The notes: a model not told the origin generated them from the sequence alone. 64,000 nucleotides of DNA from Weissella fangxianensis (GCF_024718545.1 NZ_JAMXDB010000005.1:1-64000), one strand, 5' to 3'. Shown: positions 25,081-34,304, counted from the first letter of the stretch. Numbers and translations are program-made.

Positions 25081-26283
25081 TCAATTCTTTGTTTTGCGTT
25101 GCATTTTTAGTTTGTAAACATCTAATAATTTTTGGTTCTTATATATCCGCTCCCTAGAATAGTCACGGTGTAAGAACTCGTTGTTATCTAATAGCTTGCG
25201 TATTCCTAAGCGTCGCTTGCCTAATAGCGATTGGTAATGCTGGGTTAGTTTATCGTCACCCAATTGTTTAGCGGCTTCTAACTTATACTTGGCTTCACGG
25301 ATACCACGTTCATATGAGCGCTGACTAGCCTGTTTCTTACCGTTAGCAATTGCTTGTTTCGGGTTGGGTATTTTCGTGTCAGGCACCTTATTAACGCCGA
25401 TAATAAAAGGGGTTAAGGTATGCCGACAATTAATTCCCATCGTCCCACCAGGTTCGCCATAATCATGATCGTATAATGACGCTACATAACCAACATCTGC
25501 TTCGTGACTTTCAAAACCACTTCTTCGCTTGGTAACAACATGCCCCTGTATGGGCGCACAGGCTGGTCGTGAAGCTTCGTGCGCACTCATTATGAAAGTA
25601 TCAACGCCAAGCTCTTCAGCAGCACTTGTGCGCATTTCATTGTATACACGATAAGTTGTAGATGTCATCACAGTATCTGCATATCGTTCAATGGACCATG
25701 TATGCCCACCTTTATCAATAAAACCAGATGGAATACCTTTGTCTATCCATTTCATGACCGTATCAGAGACCGCCTTATCAGGCGATTTAAGCCCTGTTGT
25801 TACTTCTGCGACTGATTGTTCAACTATCTTTTGATAGACCTGCATAACTGGGTTTTTGCCCAAATTAGTGGTCAATAGCGTTTGGTTGACTAGATTGTCA
25901 ATATCTAGGAACGTCTGTTTCGCATAGTTAGATAACGTTTCTTGTACGCTGTTGTAACTTGGTGTGGTTGCATCAGTATCTGCCACAATTTGCTCAGCAG
26001 TATCCTGATAGACCTTCAAGCCTTCGTTTTGGATAATCTCATCAATCAACTCACGAGCAACGCCTGTCTGCTTAGCAACATACGCAATGTTCTCTTCATT
26101 GAGCATGTGCATATCGTTTAGCTTTTCTAGTTGCCACAAGTAAGGGTTATCTTTTAAATCAGCAACACCACGCTGCTTAATTCGTTTAATCATACGAATA
26201 AATAACTCTTGCGCCATATTGCTGTAAATGTCACCAACTACTGAAGCACCTAAAAGCATTTGGTCATCATTTACTTTAGCCAT
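25081..26283 (-). CDS. Minor head protein (Mu gpF-like / minor capsid 2)
   Basis: This 400-aa protein has an N-terminal helical half and a C-terminal region with SAHEASRPACAPIQGHVV and GEPGGTMGINCRHTLTPFI. The conserved His/Cys pattern is shared by Mu gpF-like minor head proteins, which stay in the capsid and may be ejected with DNA. Starts 1 bp inside the portal stop. Confidence 0.85.
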   Translation of the reverse strand: MAKVNDDQMLLGASVVGDIYSNMAQELFIRMIKRIKQRGVADLKDNPYLWQLEKLNDMHMLNEENIAYVAKQTGVARELIDEIIQNEGLKVYQDTAEQIVADTDATTPSYNSVQETLSNYAKQTFLDIDNLVNQTLLTTNLGKNPVMQVYQKIVEQSVAEVTTGLKSPDKAVSDTVMKWIDKGIPSGFIDKGGHTWSIERYADTVMTSTTYRVYNEMRTSAAEELGVDTFIMSAHEASRPACAPIQGHVVTKRRSGFESHEADVGYVASLYDHDYGEPGGTMGINCRHTLTPFIIGVNKVPDTKIPNPKQAIANGKKQASQRSYERGIREAKYKLEAAKQLGDDKLTQHYQSLLGKRRLGIRKLLDNNEFLHRDYSRERIYKNQKLLDVYKLKMQRKTKN

Positions 26284-27791
26284 TATTCATCACCAGATGA
26301 GTCGTTATAAATATCTTGGTCTAAAGCGCTAGGTACAGGTTCAGACTCATCAGCAATCTCCTGTAGTATATCCAACGCTTCATTCTCTGGCACATCAAGT
26401 ATTTTCATAATGGCACGTTTCTTTGAAATCAAACCTGCTGATACTGCTTGCGTGTAGTAAGTCAGTTGCACATTCTTATCAGTGAATACTCCATCATCAA
26501 AGTTAAACTGGATATCGCCAATCTTTGGGATGTCACCGTGGTATAGTCCCTCGGCGGTTGCTAACTCTAAGATAGTGACTACTAACTCCTGTAACGCACG
26601 TTCAACGTTATTCAAGTGTGAGTTACGTGTTTGATAGGTCATAGAGTTCTCAGATACTACTTCAGTCGCTGTCTTTAACCCATTAGCGGCATCAAATGAG
26701 AATGTGCCTGCTGATAAACCAGTCTGCATTTCTAACGTACTGATAAACTGATTAATTGACTGAATGAATTGGTCTGCTCGAATATCCGTTGACAAATCGG
26801 TAATTGTACTATCATCCATGTCACCATTCAAACCAACATAAACATTCTGATCAGTATCAAAGAATTGCACAAATTCACCACGTTCATCAACCATCTTAGT
26901 TAAGCTTTCAGGAACCATGACTCGCCTTTGTCCCATCTTCACCTCCCAGTGGAATTGATCATATGCATCATTGATTTGTTTCAATGTTGAACGGGCATTA
27001 TCAAAGATTGATAATCCTAACGGAGATGTAATATTGCGGTTGTTGAAACCAAATGGCTTTAGATAGACGAATAATGGGCGAGTAAAGTTATCTAGCTCTG
27101 CATGCTCTGCTAAGTCGGCATAGATTTCATTAGCCGATAACGTTTGGCGTACACCTACTTCATTCTTATCCTTTGAACGATACAACTCATTATCAATTAC
27201 GTATTTATCGCCGTTCCATGAATGAAACTCTAGCAACGTCCAGTAAACCGTATCTTGTCCTTCAACTGTGGTTGTTTTTGTTGCAATCGCTGCTTCTGAA
27301 ATATCATTAGCATTTGATTGTAGCGGAAAGAACACGGGTGCTTGTACATAGGCAATCTTAATTTCATCACCATCTACATAAGGGCGCATTGCTAAACCGC
27401 CCAAAGCTAGTCCAGACTCCAAGTAGCGTTCAAAGTTCTTAATGAAATCATTCTTGGAAAACACATCATGAACATATTCATCAGCTGACTTATTATCAGC
27501 AATCGTAAATGTCATCTGCTCATTAACCAACAACGAAGCCATTCGCCTAACCAATACTTGAGCCATGTTTAAGGACGTATATGGACGATGTCTAATCTCC
27601 CCATACGTGTTGCGGTAAGCTACGTCTTTAAATTTACCCTCGAAGTATTTTAAATTCTCACGAATGCGGTCATATTCCGCCTCTGGCACGCCTATTCTTG
27701 GGTGGTCAGTGATGTTGGTTAATGTATTCGTAACGCCCATCTTAGCGCCTCCTCTGCGAAAAAAATTTAAAACGGAATCAACTAACTTCAT
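26283..27791 (-). CDS. Portal protein (SPP1 gp6-like)
   Basis: This 502-aa protein contains LKYFEGKFKDVAYRN, AQVLVRRMASLLVNEQM and TEVVSENSMTYQTRNSHLNNVERAL, characteristic of the SPP1-type portal. Twelve copies form the DNA entry ring at one capsid vertex. AAGGAG lies 7 nt upstream of the ATG. Confidence 0.9.
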   Translation of the reverse strand: MKLVDSVLNFFRRGGAKMGVTNTLTNITDHPRIGVPEAEYDRIRENLKYFEGKFKDVAYRNTYGEIRHRPYTSLNMAQVLVRRMASLLVNEQMTFTIADNKSADEYVHDVFSKNDFIKNFERYLESGLALGGLAMRPYVDGDEIKIAYVQAPVFFPLQSNANDISEAAIATKTTTVEGQDTVYWTLLEFHSWNGDKYVIDNELYRSKDKNEVGVRQTLSANEIYADLAEHAELDNFTRPLFVYLKPFGFNNRNITSPLGLSIFDNARSTLKQINDAYDQFHWEVKMGQRRVMVPESLTKMVDERGEFVQFFDTDQNVYVGLNGDMDDSTITDLSTDIRADQFIQSINQFISTLEMQTGLSAGTFSFDAANGLKTATEVVSENSMTYQTRNSHLNNVERALQELVVTILELATAEGLYHGDIPKIGDIQFNFDDGVFTDKNVQLTYYTQAVSAGLISKKRAIMKILDVPENEALDILQEIADESEPVPSALDQDIYNDSSGDE

Positions 27792-27801
27792 GGTTCACTC
27801 C

Positions 27802-29106
27802 TTATATTTTCAGTTCTAATAGTCGTGCATTATCTAGTACGAAATACTTAAACGCATCAACTGTGTGGTCGTCTACTTTAATTACCTTTGGATCGTCTGT
27901 TTCAACTGTCTTCTCATCCCAACGATAATTACGGTGTTGTTCAATAAATACCTTATTCGATTGATTGTCTAGATAATAAAAACGACCACTCGCTAATAAT
28001 GAGTAGACGCTATCAATCATTGTTGTATTTTTCTTTTTAGCCACTGGATGCCAGCCAATGCGATAATCTTTGAAATACTGATTACGTAATGCTGCTTCAG
28101 CACTATCAATGGTGCGTTTAACGATTGGCAAGTGTCCCCATGATTTAGAAGACTGATTTTTAATAAAATCATGTATTTTAAGTGATAAATCACTGGGTGC
28201 CAGCTTAATTGACTGACCAGCTGGTGAATAATAATACGTATCTAATAAGATAACTTTTTTCTTAGCCGTCACACCAAATAACAATACTGTTGTCGCTGAG
28301 TTAGCATGTCCAGCATCTAACGCATAGGCAACTTGTGTTATTGGATCATCATTTGGTATTTCTTGTAATGGATGAAACATATCCATATTGTAAACATTGG
28401 TTCCTAATCCAACAGCTTCACCTAAAAATTGCCAACGATAATAGTCTGGATCACTAGCTTTTGATTGTTCAATTTCTTTTACATACTGGTCTGATAGAAA
28501 CTCCATCTCATCATCTAGGTATGTCGAATGGTCAACCAGCCAACCATCTATCGTCTTGCGTTCCTCAACCCATTGATTCACCCAATCATACGGGTTTCTA
28601 GGTGGATTATACGAATAAAAGGTGACAACCTGCTTGTTGTTGGGTAGTTTAGCACGAGTATAGGTTAGACGGACTGTATCCACCTCTTCCCAGCTGTCGA
28701 ATTCAGCTAACTCTTCAAACCACAATGAGCTAACATATCCCTTAGCTATTTTCTGTGATTTCTGTTTCATAGGATCATCAACCCCAAAGAAATAAAAACC
28801 ACTGCCTGTTACCCTATCGATAATCTTTAATGGTGAACGCATATATCGAAACCGGTTTTCAAACCCCAGCATAAAGATGGCCCATTTAATTTGCTCATAC
28901 ACTGAACCAGCTAATGTATTACCAACTTTACGAAACACAGCAACATTTGCCATTTTATCTGCTAAAAAATCAGTCACGATTTTAATTGAGATAGCAGATG
29001 ATTTAGTTGAAGCTCGACCACCTTTCAACACAAAATTTGAATACTCAGGACGAAAGAACAAATAATCAAAATGTGGATTACTTAAATCAGCAACATTAAT
29101 CTTCAT
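27802..29106 (-). CDS. terL: Terminase large subunit
   Basis: This is a 434-aa packaging ATPase and nuclease of the PBSX type. Walker A is GGRASTKSS near residue 30; Walker B with adjacent Glu is in [11 protein letters not shown]; the nuclease half includes [15 protein letters not shown] and [16 protein letters not shown] start at 29136 is possible, but the ATG at 29106 follows AAAGGA at good spacing. Overlaps the small subunit by 11 bp. Confidence 0.92.
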   Translation of the reverse strand: MKINVADLSNPHFDYLFFRPEYSNFVLKGGRASTKSSAISIKIVTDFLADKMANVAVFRKVGNTLAGSVYEQIKWAIFMLGFENRFRYMRSPLKIIDRVTGSGFYFFGVDDPMKQKSQKIAKGYVSSLWFEELAEFDSWEEVDTVRLTYTRAKLPNNKQVVTFYSYNPPRNPYDWVNQWVEERKTIDGWLVDHSTYLDDEMEFLSDQYVKEIEQSKASDPDYYRWQFLGEAVGLGTNVYNMDMFHPLQEIPNDDPITQVAYALDAGHANSATTVLLFGVTAKKKVILLDTYYYSPAGQSIKLAPSDLSLKIHDFIKNQSSKSWGHLPIVKRTIDSAEAALRNQYFKDYRIGWHPVAKKKNTTMIDSVYSLLASGRFYYLDNQSNKVFIEQHRNYRWDEKTVETDDPKVIKVDDHTVDAFKYFVLDNARLLELKI

Positions 29107-29968
29107 TATCCTGTCCTTTCTTTTGCCTTTCTTCAAATACTAAGTGAATCTCATCATAGGCACTAGAATCTTCTATATACTCCTTAGCCTTAGCTTCTGC
29201 CATATCAGCTTCAGCTTTTGCTTTTCGTACCTGTGCATGTTGCATATCGTCTGGTGTTAGCTTATTCAACTCTTCAAGCAACTTCTTTTGTGCTGCCTGC
29301 TTATCGTATAGATCAAGCACAACACCATCACGACCAATTGACACCTTTTTAATTAAGCTTGTATCAACCTTTGACTTGTCTTTGAGTTGCACCCACGAAC
29401 GATGAGATATTAACGGCTTACCGTCCTTGTCCATCACATCTTTACCGTAGTCATCCTTAATAGAGACATTATTTTTACCAAAGTCCAAATAGTCCCCAAT
29501 GTCTGAAAACGCCTGCTTCATAAGGTTTGCTAAAATATCTTCCTTATTAGCGCCTAGGTCATGTAAACGTGCTTGTCTCATCTCTTGAACCAGAGATTTA
29601 ACCTTAGCGTTTCTTAGCATCTTAGAACCGTTAACCATTGCCGTGTCATAGTCCGCATCATACACATTGATATATGCTTGCGTAGCATTGAATAGTCTCA
29701 CATATTCGATAACAAAAGCTTTTTGCTTATCAGTCAATTCACTATCAGCTAGTTCATCAATGACCTGTTCCACTTCATTTTCGGGTGCACCCTTTTTGCT
29801 TTTTGTGTGCACACTTTTTTGAGGCGGTGCACTCTTATTTCGCACCCACTCATAACGCCTTTTCCAACTCTTAACCGTATTGATTGTTACACCATACTTA
29901 TCGGCTATGTCTTTGTACTTCATACCAGCGTTATAATCTTGTTCTGCGTTTTCCCACTTCTCGGTCAT
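29096..29968 (-). CDS. terS: Terminase small subunit
   Basis: This is a 290-aa protein: N-terminal helix-turn-helix ([23 protein letters not shown] then NTVKSWKRR), a linker, a terminase small subunit core ([32 protein letters not shown]), and a charged helical C-terminus. It recognises the packaging site and feeds the large subunit, encoded directly downstream. Confidence 0.9.
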   Translation of the reverse strand: MTEKWENAEQDYNAGMKYKDIADKYGVTINTVKSWKRRYEWVRNKSAPPQKSVHTKSKKGAPENEVEQVIDELADSELTDKQKAFVIEYVRLFNATQAYINVYDADYDTAMVNGSKMLRNAKVKSLVQEMRQARLHDLGANKEDILANLMKQAFSDIGDYLDFGKNNVSIKDDYGKDVMDKDGKPLISHRSWVQLKDKSKVDTSLIKKVSIGRDGVVLDLYDKQAAQKKLLEELNKLTPDDMQHAQVRKAKAEADMAEAKAKEYIEDSSAYDEIHLVFEERQKKGQDNED

Positions 29969-29974
29969 TACATA

Positions 29975-30079
29975 TCACCCACCTCGCTTTTTATTTTGTG
30001 CTTCATCAGCTTTCTTTTCCTTCTTATCAATTGTGCCGATAATCTGATCTTCTAATCGGCGATACCATTGGCTACTCAT
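29975..30079 (-). CDS. Small hypothetical protein upstream of terS
   Basis: An ATG at 30079 opens a 34-codon frame (MSSQWYRRLEDQIIG, then a Lys/Glu-rich helix ending KKRGG). GGAG lies about 11 nt upstream. Its stop is 6 nt before the small terminase start. The basic helix suggests nucleic-acid contact, but nothing more can be said. Confidence 0.5.
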   Translation of the reverse strand: MSSQWYRRLEDQIIGTIDKKEKKADEAQNKKRGG

Positions 30080-30114
30080 CTACATGCTGTACTCCTTTTC
30101 AGTGCAAAATAAAA

Positions 30115-30136
30115 AGCCAATCATTTCTGATTGACT
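30115..30136 (-). terminator. Terminator upstream of the packaging genes
   Basis: On the minus strand AGTCAATCA and TGATTGGCT pair around GAAA and are followed by TTTTTATTTT. It lies 34 nt past the stop of the 81-aa gene and separates it from the packaging operon, which would need readthrough or a further promoter. Confidence 0.75.
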
Positions 30137-30170
30137 CAATTATTATTAAAAAATTTAATTTTTTATTTAG

Positions 30171-30416
30171 CTAATCTAATTTATTCTGTATTTCTTTTTG
30201 TATCTCCATTGCTTTTATATCGCTTCTAATATTACCTTCCTGGTCTATGTCATCTTTATATCTATTACTTCCTAATATATTTTCGATGTCCTTAGGAAGT
30301 AATGCCGTTTTACCACCATCATTACTGAAATACCAAACATTACCACCATTTTTTGCACCATTGCCAAAAGGTAATTTGTTATTATCTTCACGTACCTTTA
30401 ACTCTACTTTTTTCAT
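30171..30416 (-). CDS. Hypothetical phage protein
   Basis: This 81-aa, AT-rich frame starts MKKVELKVREDNNKLPFG. GGGGGG lies 6-7 nt upstream of the ATG. It contains NVWYFSNDGGKTALLPKDI, suggestive of a small beta-hairpin plus helix. Flanked by its own promoter and a terminator, so it is an independent unit between the late regulator and terminase. Function unknown. Confidence 0.6.
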   Translation of the reverse strand: MKKVELKVREDNNKLPFGNGAKNGGNVWYFSNDGGKTALLPKDIENILGSNRYKDDIDQEGNIRSDIKAMEIQKEIQNKLD

Positions 30417-30445
30417 TTTTAAATCCCCCCTGTAATATTACTTGA

Positions 30446-30474
30446 ACGATACAATAATAATATTTAAAAGTCAA
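30446..30474 (-). promoter_or_regulatory. Promoter of the 81-aa gene
   Basis: On the minus strand TTGACT (30474-30469) and TATCGT (30451-30446) are separated by 17 bp, 30 bp upstream of the start codon at 30416. The -35 is good, the -10 weak. Confidence 0.5.
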
Positions 30475-30478
30475 TCTA

Positions 30479-30577
30479 TGCAAGCGGTTAGGATTTGCAC
30501 CTAACAACGAATAAATCACTGGTCTGTGCCTATTCAACACTGGTATTTACTGCGTCTACCTATTCCGCCACGCTTGC
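30479..30577 (-). tRNA. tRNA-like sequence (class II, Leu-like), degenerate anticodon arm
   Basis: On the minus strand GCAAGCG and CGCTTGC form a perfect 7-bp acceptor stem with discriminator A. GGCGGAATAGGTAGACGC matches the D arm of bacterial tRNA-Leu, and TTAGG-TGCAAAT-CCTAA is a good T arm with G instead of the usual second T. The middle 47 nt do not give a regular five-pair anticodon stem with a seven-base loop; a long variable arm (GAATA/TATTC, CAC/GTG) is possible. It could be a decayed or atypical phage tRNA. No amino acid is assigned. Confidence 0.4.
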
Positions 30578-30673
30578 TATGTAGAACAGTGATTGGCAGT
30601 AGTCACACGTACAAATAATAGAGGGATAGAATCATCTAACCAACTGTTCCACAATACCTATTATGCGCTGTTT

Positions 30674-31123
30674 TCAGGCTTGTAACCGCCGTTTATCCGC
30701 CACAATACTGACACCGTTTTCGACTGTTGAATATAAATGACCTGCAATACCGCTTTTGAAATCATCTCGCCATCTTAAACATGTCCGTTCCCCAATGTGC
30801 TCATTCAATGATATTTCAACCCAACTTTGATTTTTGCCGTAGTAGGCTTTCAACACTCGCTGTTGTTTTGCAATGGTAATGACGTAAAACGAGTCTATGA
30901 TGTCTTTTTGCAATATCCATTGTTGTAGTTGCGTGTCTCTTTGCTCACGTATCATGCGCAGTTCTACTGGATTGTTGTAATCGTTTTGCTTACGTCCACC
31001 ACCAATGTTCTCGTCAGGTGTGCGATCACTATTAAATCGCAATTCCATTTTGCGCAAACGGATATTAGTTGCTAATCTACCTGTAAAATAATCACTCAAT
31101 AACTTATCTAACCTATCCGCCAT
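30674..31123 (-). CDS. ArpU/RinA-type late transcription regulator (DUF722-like)
   Basis: This 149-aa protein starts MADRLDKLLSDYFTG; GGGAGG is well placed for the ATG at 31123 (an upstream in-frame start at 31138 is weaker). It ends with a helix-turn-helix-like stretch (EISLNEHIGERTCLRWRDDF) and a basic tail. Position between replication and packaging modules, size and pattern fit regulators of late gene expression such as ArpU, RinA and DUF722 proteins. It probably activates the terminase-to-lysis transcript. Confidence 0.75.
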   Translation of the reverse strand: MADRLDKLLSDYFTGRLATNIRLRKMELRFNSDRTPDENIGGGRKQNDYNNPVELRMIREQRDTQLQQWILQKDIIDSFYVITIAKQQRVLKAYYGKNQSWVEISLNEHIGERTCLRWRDDFKSGIAGHLYSTVENGVSIVADKRRLQA

Positions 31124-31156
31124 TGGCACACCTCCCAAGCGTTTTACTATTCCATT

Positions 31157-31185
31157 ATTATACCATGTAACTTATGTATTCTTAA
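31157..31185 (-). promoter_or_regulatory. Promoter of the late regulator
   Basis: On the minus strand TTAAGA (31185-31180) and a perfect TATAAT (31162-31157) are 17 bp apart, about 33 bp upstream of the start codon. It lies just after the terminator of the restriction-modification genes, giving the regulator its own transcript. Confidence 0.6.
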
Positions 31186-31209
31186 ATGGAATAATTATGA
31201 TAAAATAAA

Positions 31210-31237
31210 AAAGCCGCTACATTTCTGCAACGACTTT
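31210..31237 (-). terminator. Terminator of the restriction-modification cassette
   Basis: On the minus strand AAAGTCGTTGCA and TGTAGCGGCTTT pair (with several G-U pairs) around GAAA, followed by TTTTTTATTTT. It lies 11 nt after the specificity gene's stop. Confidence 0.8.
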
Positions 31238-31248
31238 ATTACTAATCT

Positions 31249-32268
31249 TTATATGAGATGTGAGTTAGAAATTGATTTAATGTAATCTTCCATAAATTGC
31301 CAATTAATGTTTCCATCATCAGAGAGAGGAATCATTATTTTTTGTCTTACCAAACGATTATCAGAAATTTCTCTATTAAAAGAAAAGTTTCCATGCAAGG
31401 ATTGTTCAATACATGCTATTAGAAACGCTGCATTATATTTGTTCAGTCTCCTATGTGATAATGCAGTAACATGGTCAGAAACTATAGTAGTGTATTCATG
31501 ATAGAAAGCTCGTCCAACTGAACCACTATTGTTTATTCCGATAAAATTTGCGAAAGATCTATACCGTTTGTTTGGAGTAGAAATATAGTTATCCACTCCG
31601 TTATTAAGAGCGGTAGAAGATATATATGGAATATCTCCTTGTTGTTGTCCAGCTTTTATAAGCCGTTTCCCTCGTTGGATAGAGTCGAAAATTTTTGAAA
31701 TAGGTAATAGAGCCCAGGAAATAGTATCTAAGCCTATCCTACTTGGGTTGCTAGGTTCTAATATAGGGACTTTAATAGTTTTCATTATATTTATAATATA
31801 TTGTTCCATATAATCCCAGTTAGGTTGATTATTGGGGGACTTTGGTAACATTATTCTATCTTGTTTTAGATGAGGCAAAGTGCGTTTATAACCAAAACTA
31901 TATTTTGAACGAAGCATATTAGCTGATGTCGCGACAAATATGCCTGTATAAGGATTAATTTTTTCAGAATAGGCCGCTGCAATGTTCACAGTGCCGATGA
32001 AACTATCCAATTTGTATAAAGCATATCCCACAGAACCATCACCGTCATTTATAAAAACTACTGTGTTTCCTTTTGTTTCAATTTGTGTGTTTCTTTTTGT
32101 AAATTTAACAATTCCGCCATTTGTGTATTTGGCTCCCACGTAGCCTATATCGATTCCTGATGGTAGTTCAGAAGCGTTACTTACTTTCCCTTTTTTAAAT
32201 TTAAATAACTCATCTAATTTAAAGTCTCCCCACTCTACTTCGTTCAGATTTGGTAGAGTGGGTTCTAT
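31249..32268 (-). CDS. BcgI-like specificity subunit (B/S), likely expressed by -1 frameshift
   Basis: The frame encodes about 339 aa with two target-recognition halves. The first opens WGDFKLDELFKFKKGK and continues GYVGAKYTNGGIVKF, the usual start of type I S and BcgI B subunits; the second starts near residue 180 (WALLPISKIFDSIQRGKRL). Each half ends with LP-x-W-x-YMEQYI or W-x-FMEDYIK helices. No ATG, GTG or TTG exists before the conserved N-terminus: the first is a GTG at 32139, 43 codons in. The frame meets the preceding gene in the -1 phase at an A7 run. Either ribosomes shift, or an ATA (32268) is used. Coordinates give the whole open part. Confidence 0.75.
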   Translation of the reverse strand: MEPTLPNLNEVEWGDFKLDELFKFKKGKVSNASELPSGIDIGYVGAKYTNGGIVKFTKRNTQIETKGNTVVFINDGDGSVGYALYKLDSFIGTVNIAAAYSEKINPYTGIFVATSANMLRSKYSFGYKRTLPHLKQDRIMLPKSPNNQPNWDYMEQYIINIMKTIKVPILEPSNPSRIGLDTISWALLPISKIFDSIQRGKRLIKAGQQQGDIPYISSTALNNGVDNYISTPNKRYRSFANFIGINNSGSVGRAFYHEYTTIVSDHVTALSHRRLNKYNAAFLIACIEQSLHGNFSFNREISDNRLVRQKIMIPLSDDGNINWQFMEDYIKSISNSHLI

Positions 32269-32290
32269 TTTTTTGTGGAGTTTACCTCTT
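32229..32290 (-). promoter_or_regulatory. Putative programmed -1 ribosomal frameshift site (RM to S)
   Basis: In the zero frame the gene ends ACA AAA AAA TAG, so A_AAA_AAA (32274-32268) is in the correct X_XXY_YYZ phase, directly before the stop. AAGAGG (32290-32285), a Shine-Dalgarno-like stimulator, lies 10 nt upstream, as in E. coli dnaX. Five nt downstream begins a perfect 10-bp stem, CCCACTCTAC (32262-32253) with GTAGAGTGGG (32238-32229), and a 14-nt loop. The -1 frame enters the specificity subunit. Confidence 0.75.
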
Positions 32291-34220
32291 CATCAAACAA
32301 ATAACCCCTGCCATGGACAGTTTGGTCAAATTTAAAAGCTAAATAATCTTGTACAGTTTTTTCAAACGCATCAGGTTTTGGGATTGAATCGTTAAAATAG
32401 AAATAGCTATGTAGCCATTCATCCTCTGGTGTAATGGCCGATTTTACCATAAAAGATGTTTCCGATGGCAAATCATAAAGTACCGTGTCTACTAGTTTTT
32501 TCCTTTTAGTAGCAGCATATCCATTATCCTGTAGACCTAAATGCTTTTTAACAATCCATCCGTCATCTTTAAAATTAATGAATTTAACTTGTTTTTGATC
32601 AGGATGCGGCTCCTTTGCTGTGAATAAAGCAATAACGGGTTCTACACCGGCACGTTGGCCATGAAAAGTATTTGGATTAAGCGTAATGACAGCATCTAGT
32701 GAATGTTTTTCTAGAATAGCTTGCTTGATTTCTTTCTCAATTTTACTTTTCCCTGTCATTGTAGACGGAGGAACAATTACTGCCAGTTTTCCGCCTTTTG
32801 CACTAATATCCAGTGCGTGTTTTATGAAATTAATTTCGTATAAACTAGGATTTGACTTTGAACCTTGACTATAGGGAGGATTCATTAGTACTTTTGTAAT
32901 AGGTACTGGAGTAGTTCCATCTTCACTTATGAAGTCTTCGGCCGTTTTAGAAAACATATCATCTAGCATTAAATTAGATTTACCATCACCACGTAATATC
33001 ATATTAGTTGTTGCAACAGTGTACATTTTTTCTTGCATTTCTATTCCAAAAAGTTGATGCTGCTTAATGTGACTATTTGAATACTTAGTTTTTGCATCAA
33101 ATGGTTCTTTCATCATACTGTTCATAGCACTAATTAAAAACGATCCGCTGCCTGCCGTAGGATCAAGAACATAGTCATTTCTACCAACTTGAATTAATTC
33201 AGTCATGAGGCTCGTAATATGTTTTGGCGTTAAAACGATTCCCAAACCATTTCCATCACTGTCACCATACTTAACAAATTCTCCGTAAAAATTCCCAAGA
33301 ATATCAAATTCAGTATTATTTTTAAAATGTTCTAAAACATTTGATTTTAAAATTGATGCAAAATAGCGAATTGGTGTCATTCCTAAATCTTGACGCTTTT
33401 GGTTTAAAGCAACGTTGGTCTTAATAAAAGAAAATTTATTTAGTACAATGCTTCTTTTTTCTTCTGGCAAGATTGCCCGATCTTCCATATAATCCTTAAC
33501 ACTTCTATAAATTAGTGACCCATCAGTAGGACGGGCTCTCCCCTTTAAATCCTCTAAATTTAAAATGTTACTATCTAAAGCTAATAAAATAGCGCTGACT
33601 ACAGTTGCTTTATTCTCCCCCTCTAAACTCGCATACTTTCTTAGTTCTTCATGTAAACGTGCTGCTATTTTCTTAAATTCTAACTCATCTTTCTGTTCTT
33701 TAGAAATATCTCCTAAAACATTGACACCGTACCATTCATCAAAATTAGCAGATGAAAATACCTGCCAATCATCAACCTTACCTACATTTTTGATAGTAGT
33801 ACTTTCCCCATCATTTGTTACAGAATATGCCAACGTTTCTCTAACGTCACTCGATCCTACAGCACCTATGGCAATAACGTCTTTAAAATTGGTAGTTTTC
33901 TCTACAATATTTTTAGCATAATGAACTGCCCCATTAACGGCATAGTTAGCCGTTGCTTTAGGAATAGATAAATCAACTTCACCTTTATCGTCTAGCATAA
34001 TTAGGTTTGACTTTGAATATTTATCTTCGACCACAACTAATGTATCGTTAATCAAAAAAACAAATTCGGGCTTACCTGCTCCCTTACCACCTTGTTTACT
34101 GGCATTTTTTAGAGCTGTTTTCACTTCTTTGATGGAAGAAGTTTGCTCAGTATATTCAATGCCTAGGCTCTCTATTTCTCTTCTGACCCATTGATCGGCA
34201 TTGGTTTTTTCATTAGTCAT
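32265..34220 (-). CDS. BcgI-like restriction-modification subunit (nuclease plus adenine methylase)
   Basis: This is a 651-aa protein. The N-terminus carries a PD-(D/E)XK-type nuclease: PE at about 51-52 and VVVEDK at about 62-67. A helical linker follows, then a type I-like N6-adenine methyltransferase with DPTAGSGSFL (near 352) and NPPYSQ (near 443). Size and order match BcgI subunit A of type IIB systems, which cut on both sides of the site and need a separate specificity subunit. The ATG at 34220 follows AGGAG; a TTG at 34229 is less likely. No separate HsdR-like helicase is present. AT-rich, with its own terminator: an inserted defence cassette. Confidence 0.85.
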   Translation of the reverse strand: MTNEKTNADQWVRREIESLGIEYTEQTSSIKEVKTALKNASKQGGKGAGKPEFVFLINDTLVVVEDKYSKSNLIMLDDKGEVDLSIPKATANYAVNGAVHYAKNIVEKTTNFKDVIAIGAVGSSDVRETLAYSVTNDGESTTIKNVGKVDDWQVFSSANFDEWYGVNVLGDISKEQKDELEFKKIAARLHEELRKYASLEGENKATVVSAILLALDSNILNLEDLKGRARPTDGSLIYRSVKDYMEDRAILPEEKRSIVLNKFSFIKTNVALNQKRQDLGMTPIRYFASILKSNVLEHFKNNTEFDILGNFYGEFVKYGDSDGNGLGIVLTPKHITSLMTELIQVGRNDYVLDPTAGSGSFLISAMNSMMKEPFDAKTKYSNSHIKQHQLFGIEMQEKMYTVATTNMILRGDGKSNLMLDDMFSKTAEDFISEDGTTPVPITKVLMNPPYSQGSKSNPSLYEINFIKHALDISAKGGKLAVIVPPSTMTGKSKIEKEIKQAILEKHSLDAVITLNPNTFHGQRAGVEPVIALFTAKEPHPDQKQVKFINFKDDGWIVKKHLGLQDNGYAATKRKKLVDTVLYDLPSETSFMVKSAITPEDEWLHSYFYFNDSIPKPDAFEKTVQDYLAFKFDQTVHGRGYLFDEEVNSTKK

Positions 34221-34304
34221 AATTATCAACTCCTACTAAACATGTATCATGAATAAATCACTTTTGTTATTGTATCATTATTAACCATGTAATGGTGGAT
34301 ATAC

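Noticed and set aside
30583-30656. Second complete tRNA
   Set aside because: Only the acceptor-like stem pairs well; D, anticodon and T arms are not convincing.
31249-32139. GTG at 32139 as the start of the specificity subunit
   Set aside because: It would remove the conserved N-terminal segment (WGDFKLDELF and following), and no ribosome site precedes it.
32265-34220. Broken type I system missing HsdR
   Set aside because: The methylase protein carries its own N-terminal nuclease motif and length typical of BcgI-like subunits, so a missing HsdR is not needed to explain it.
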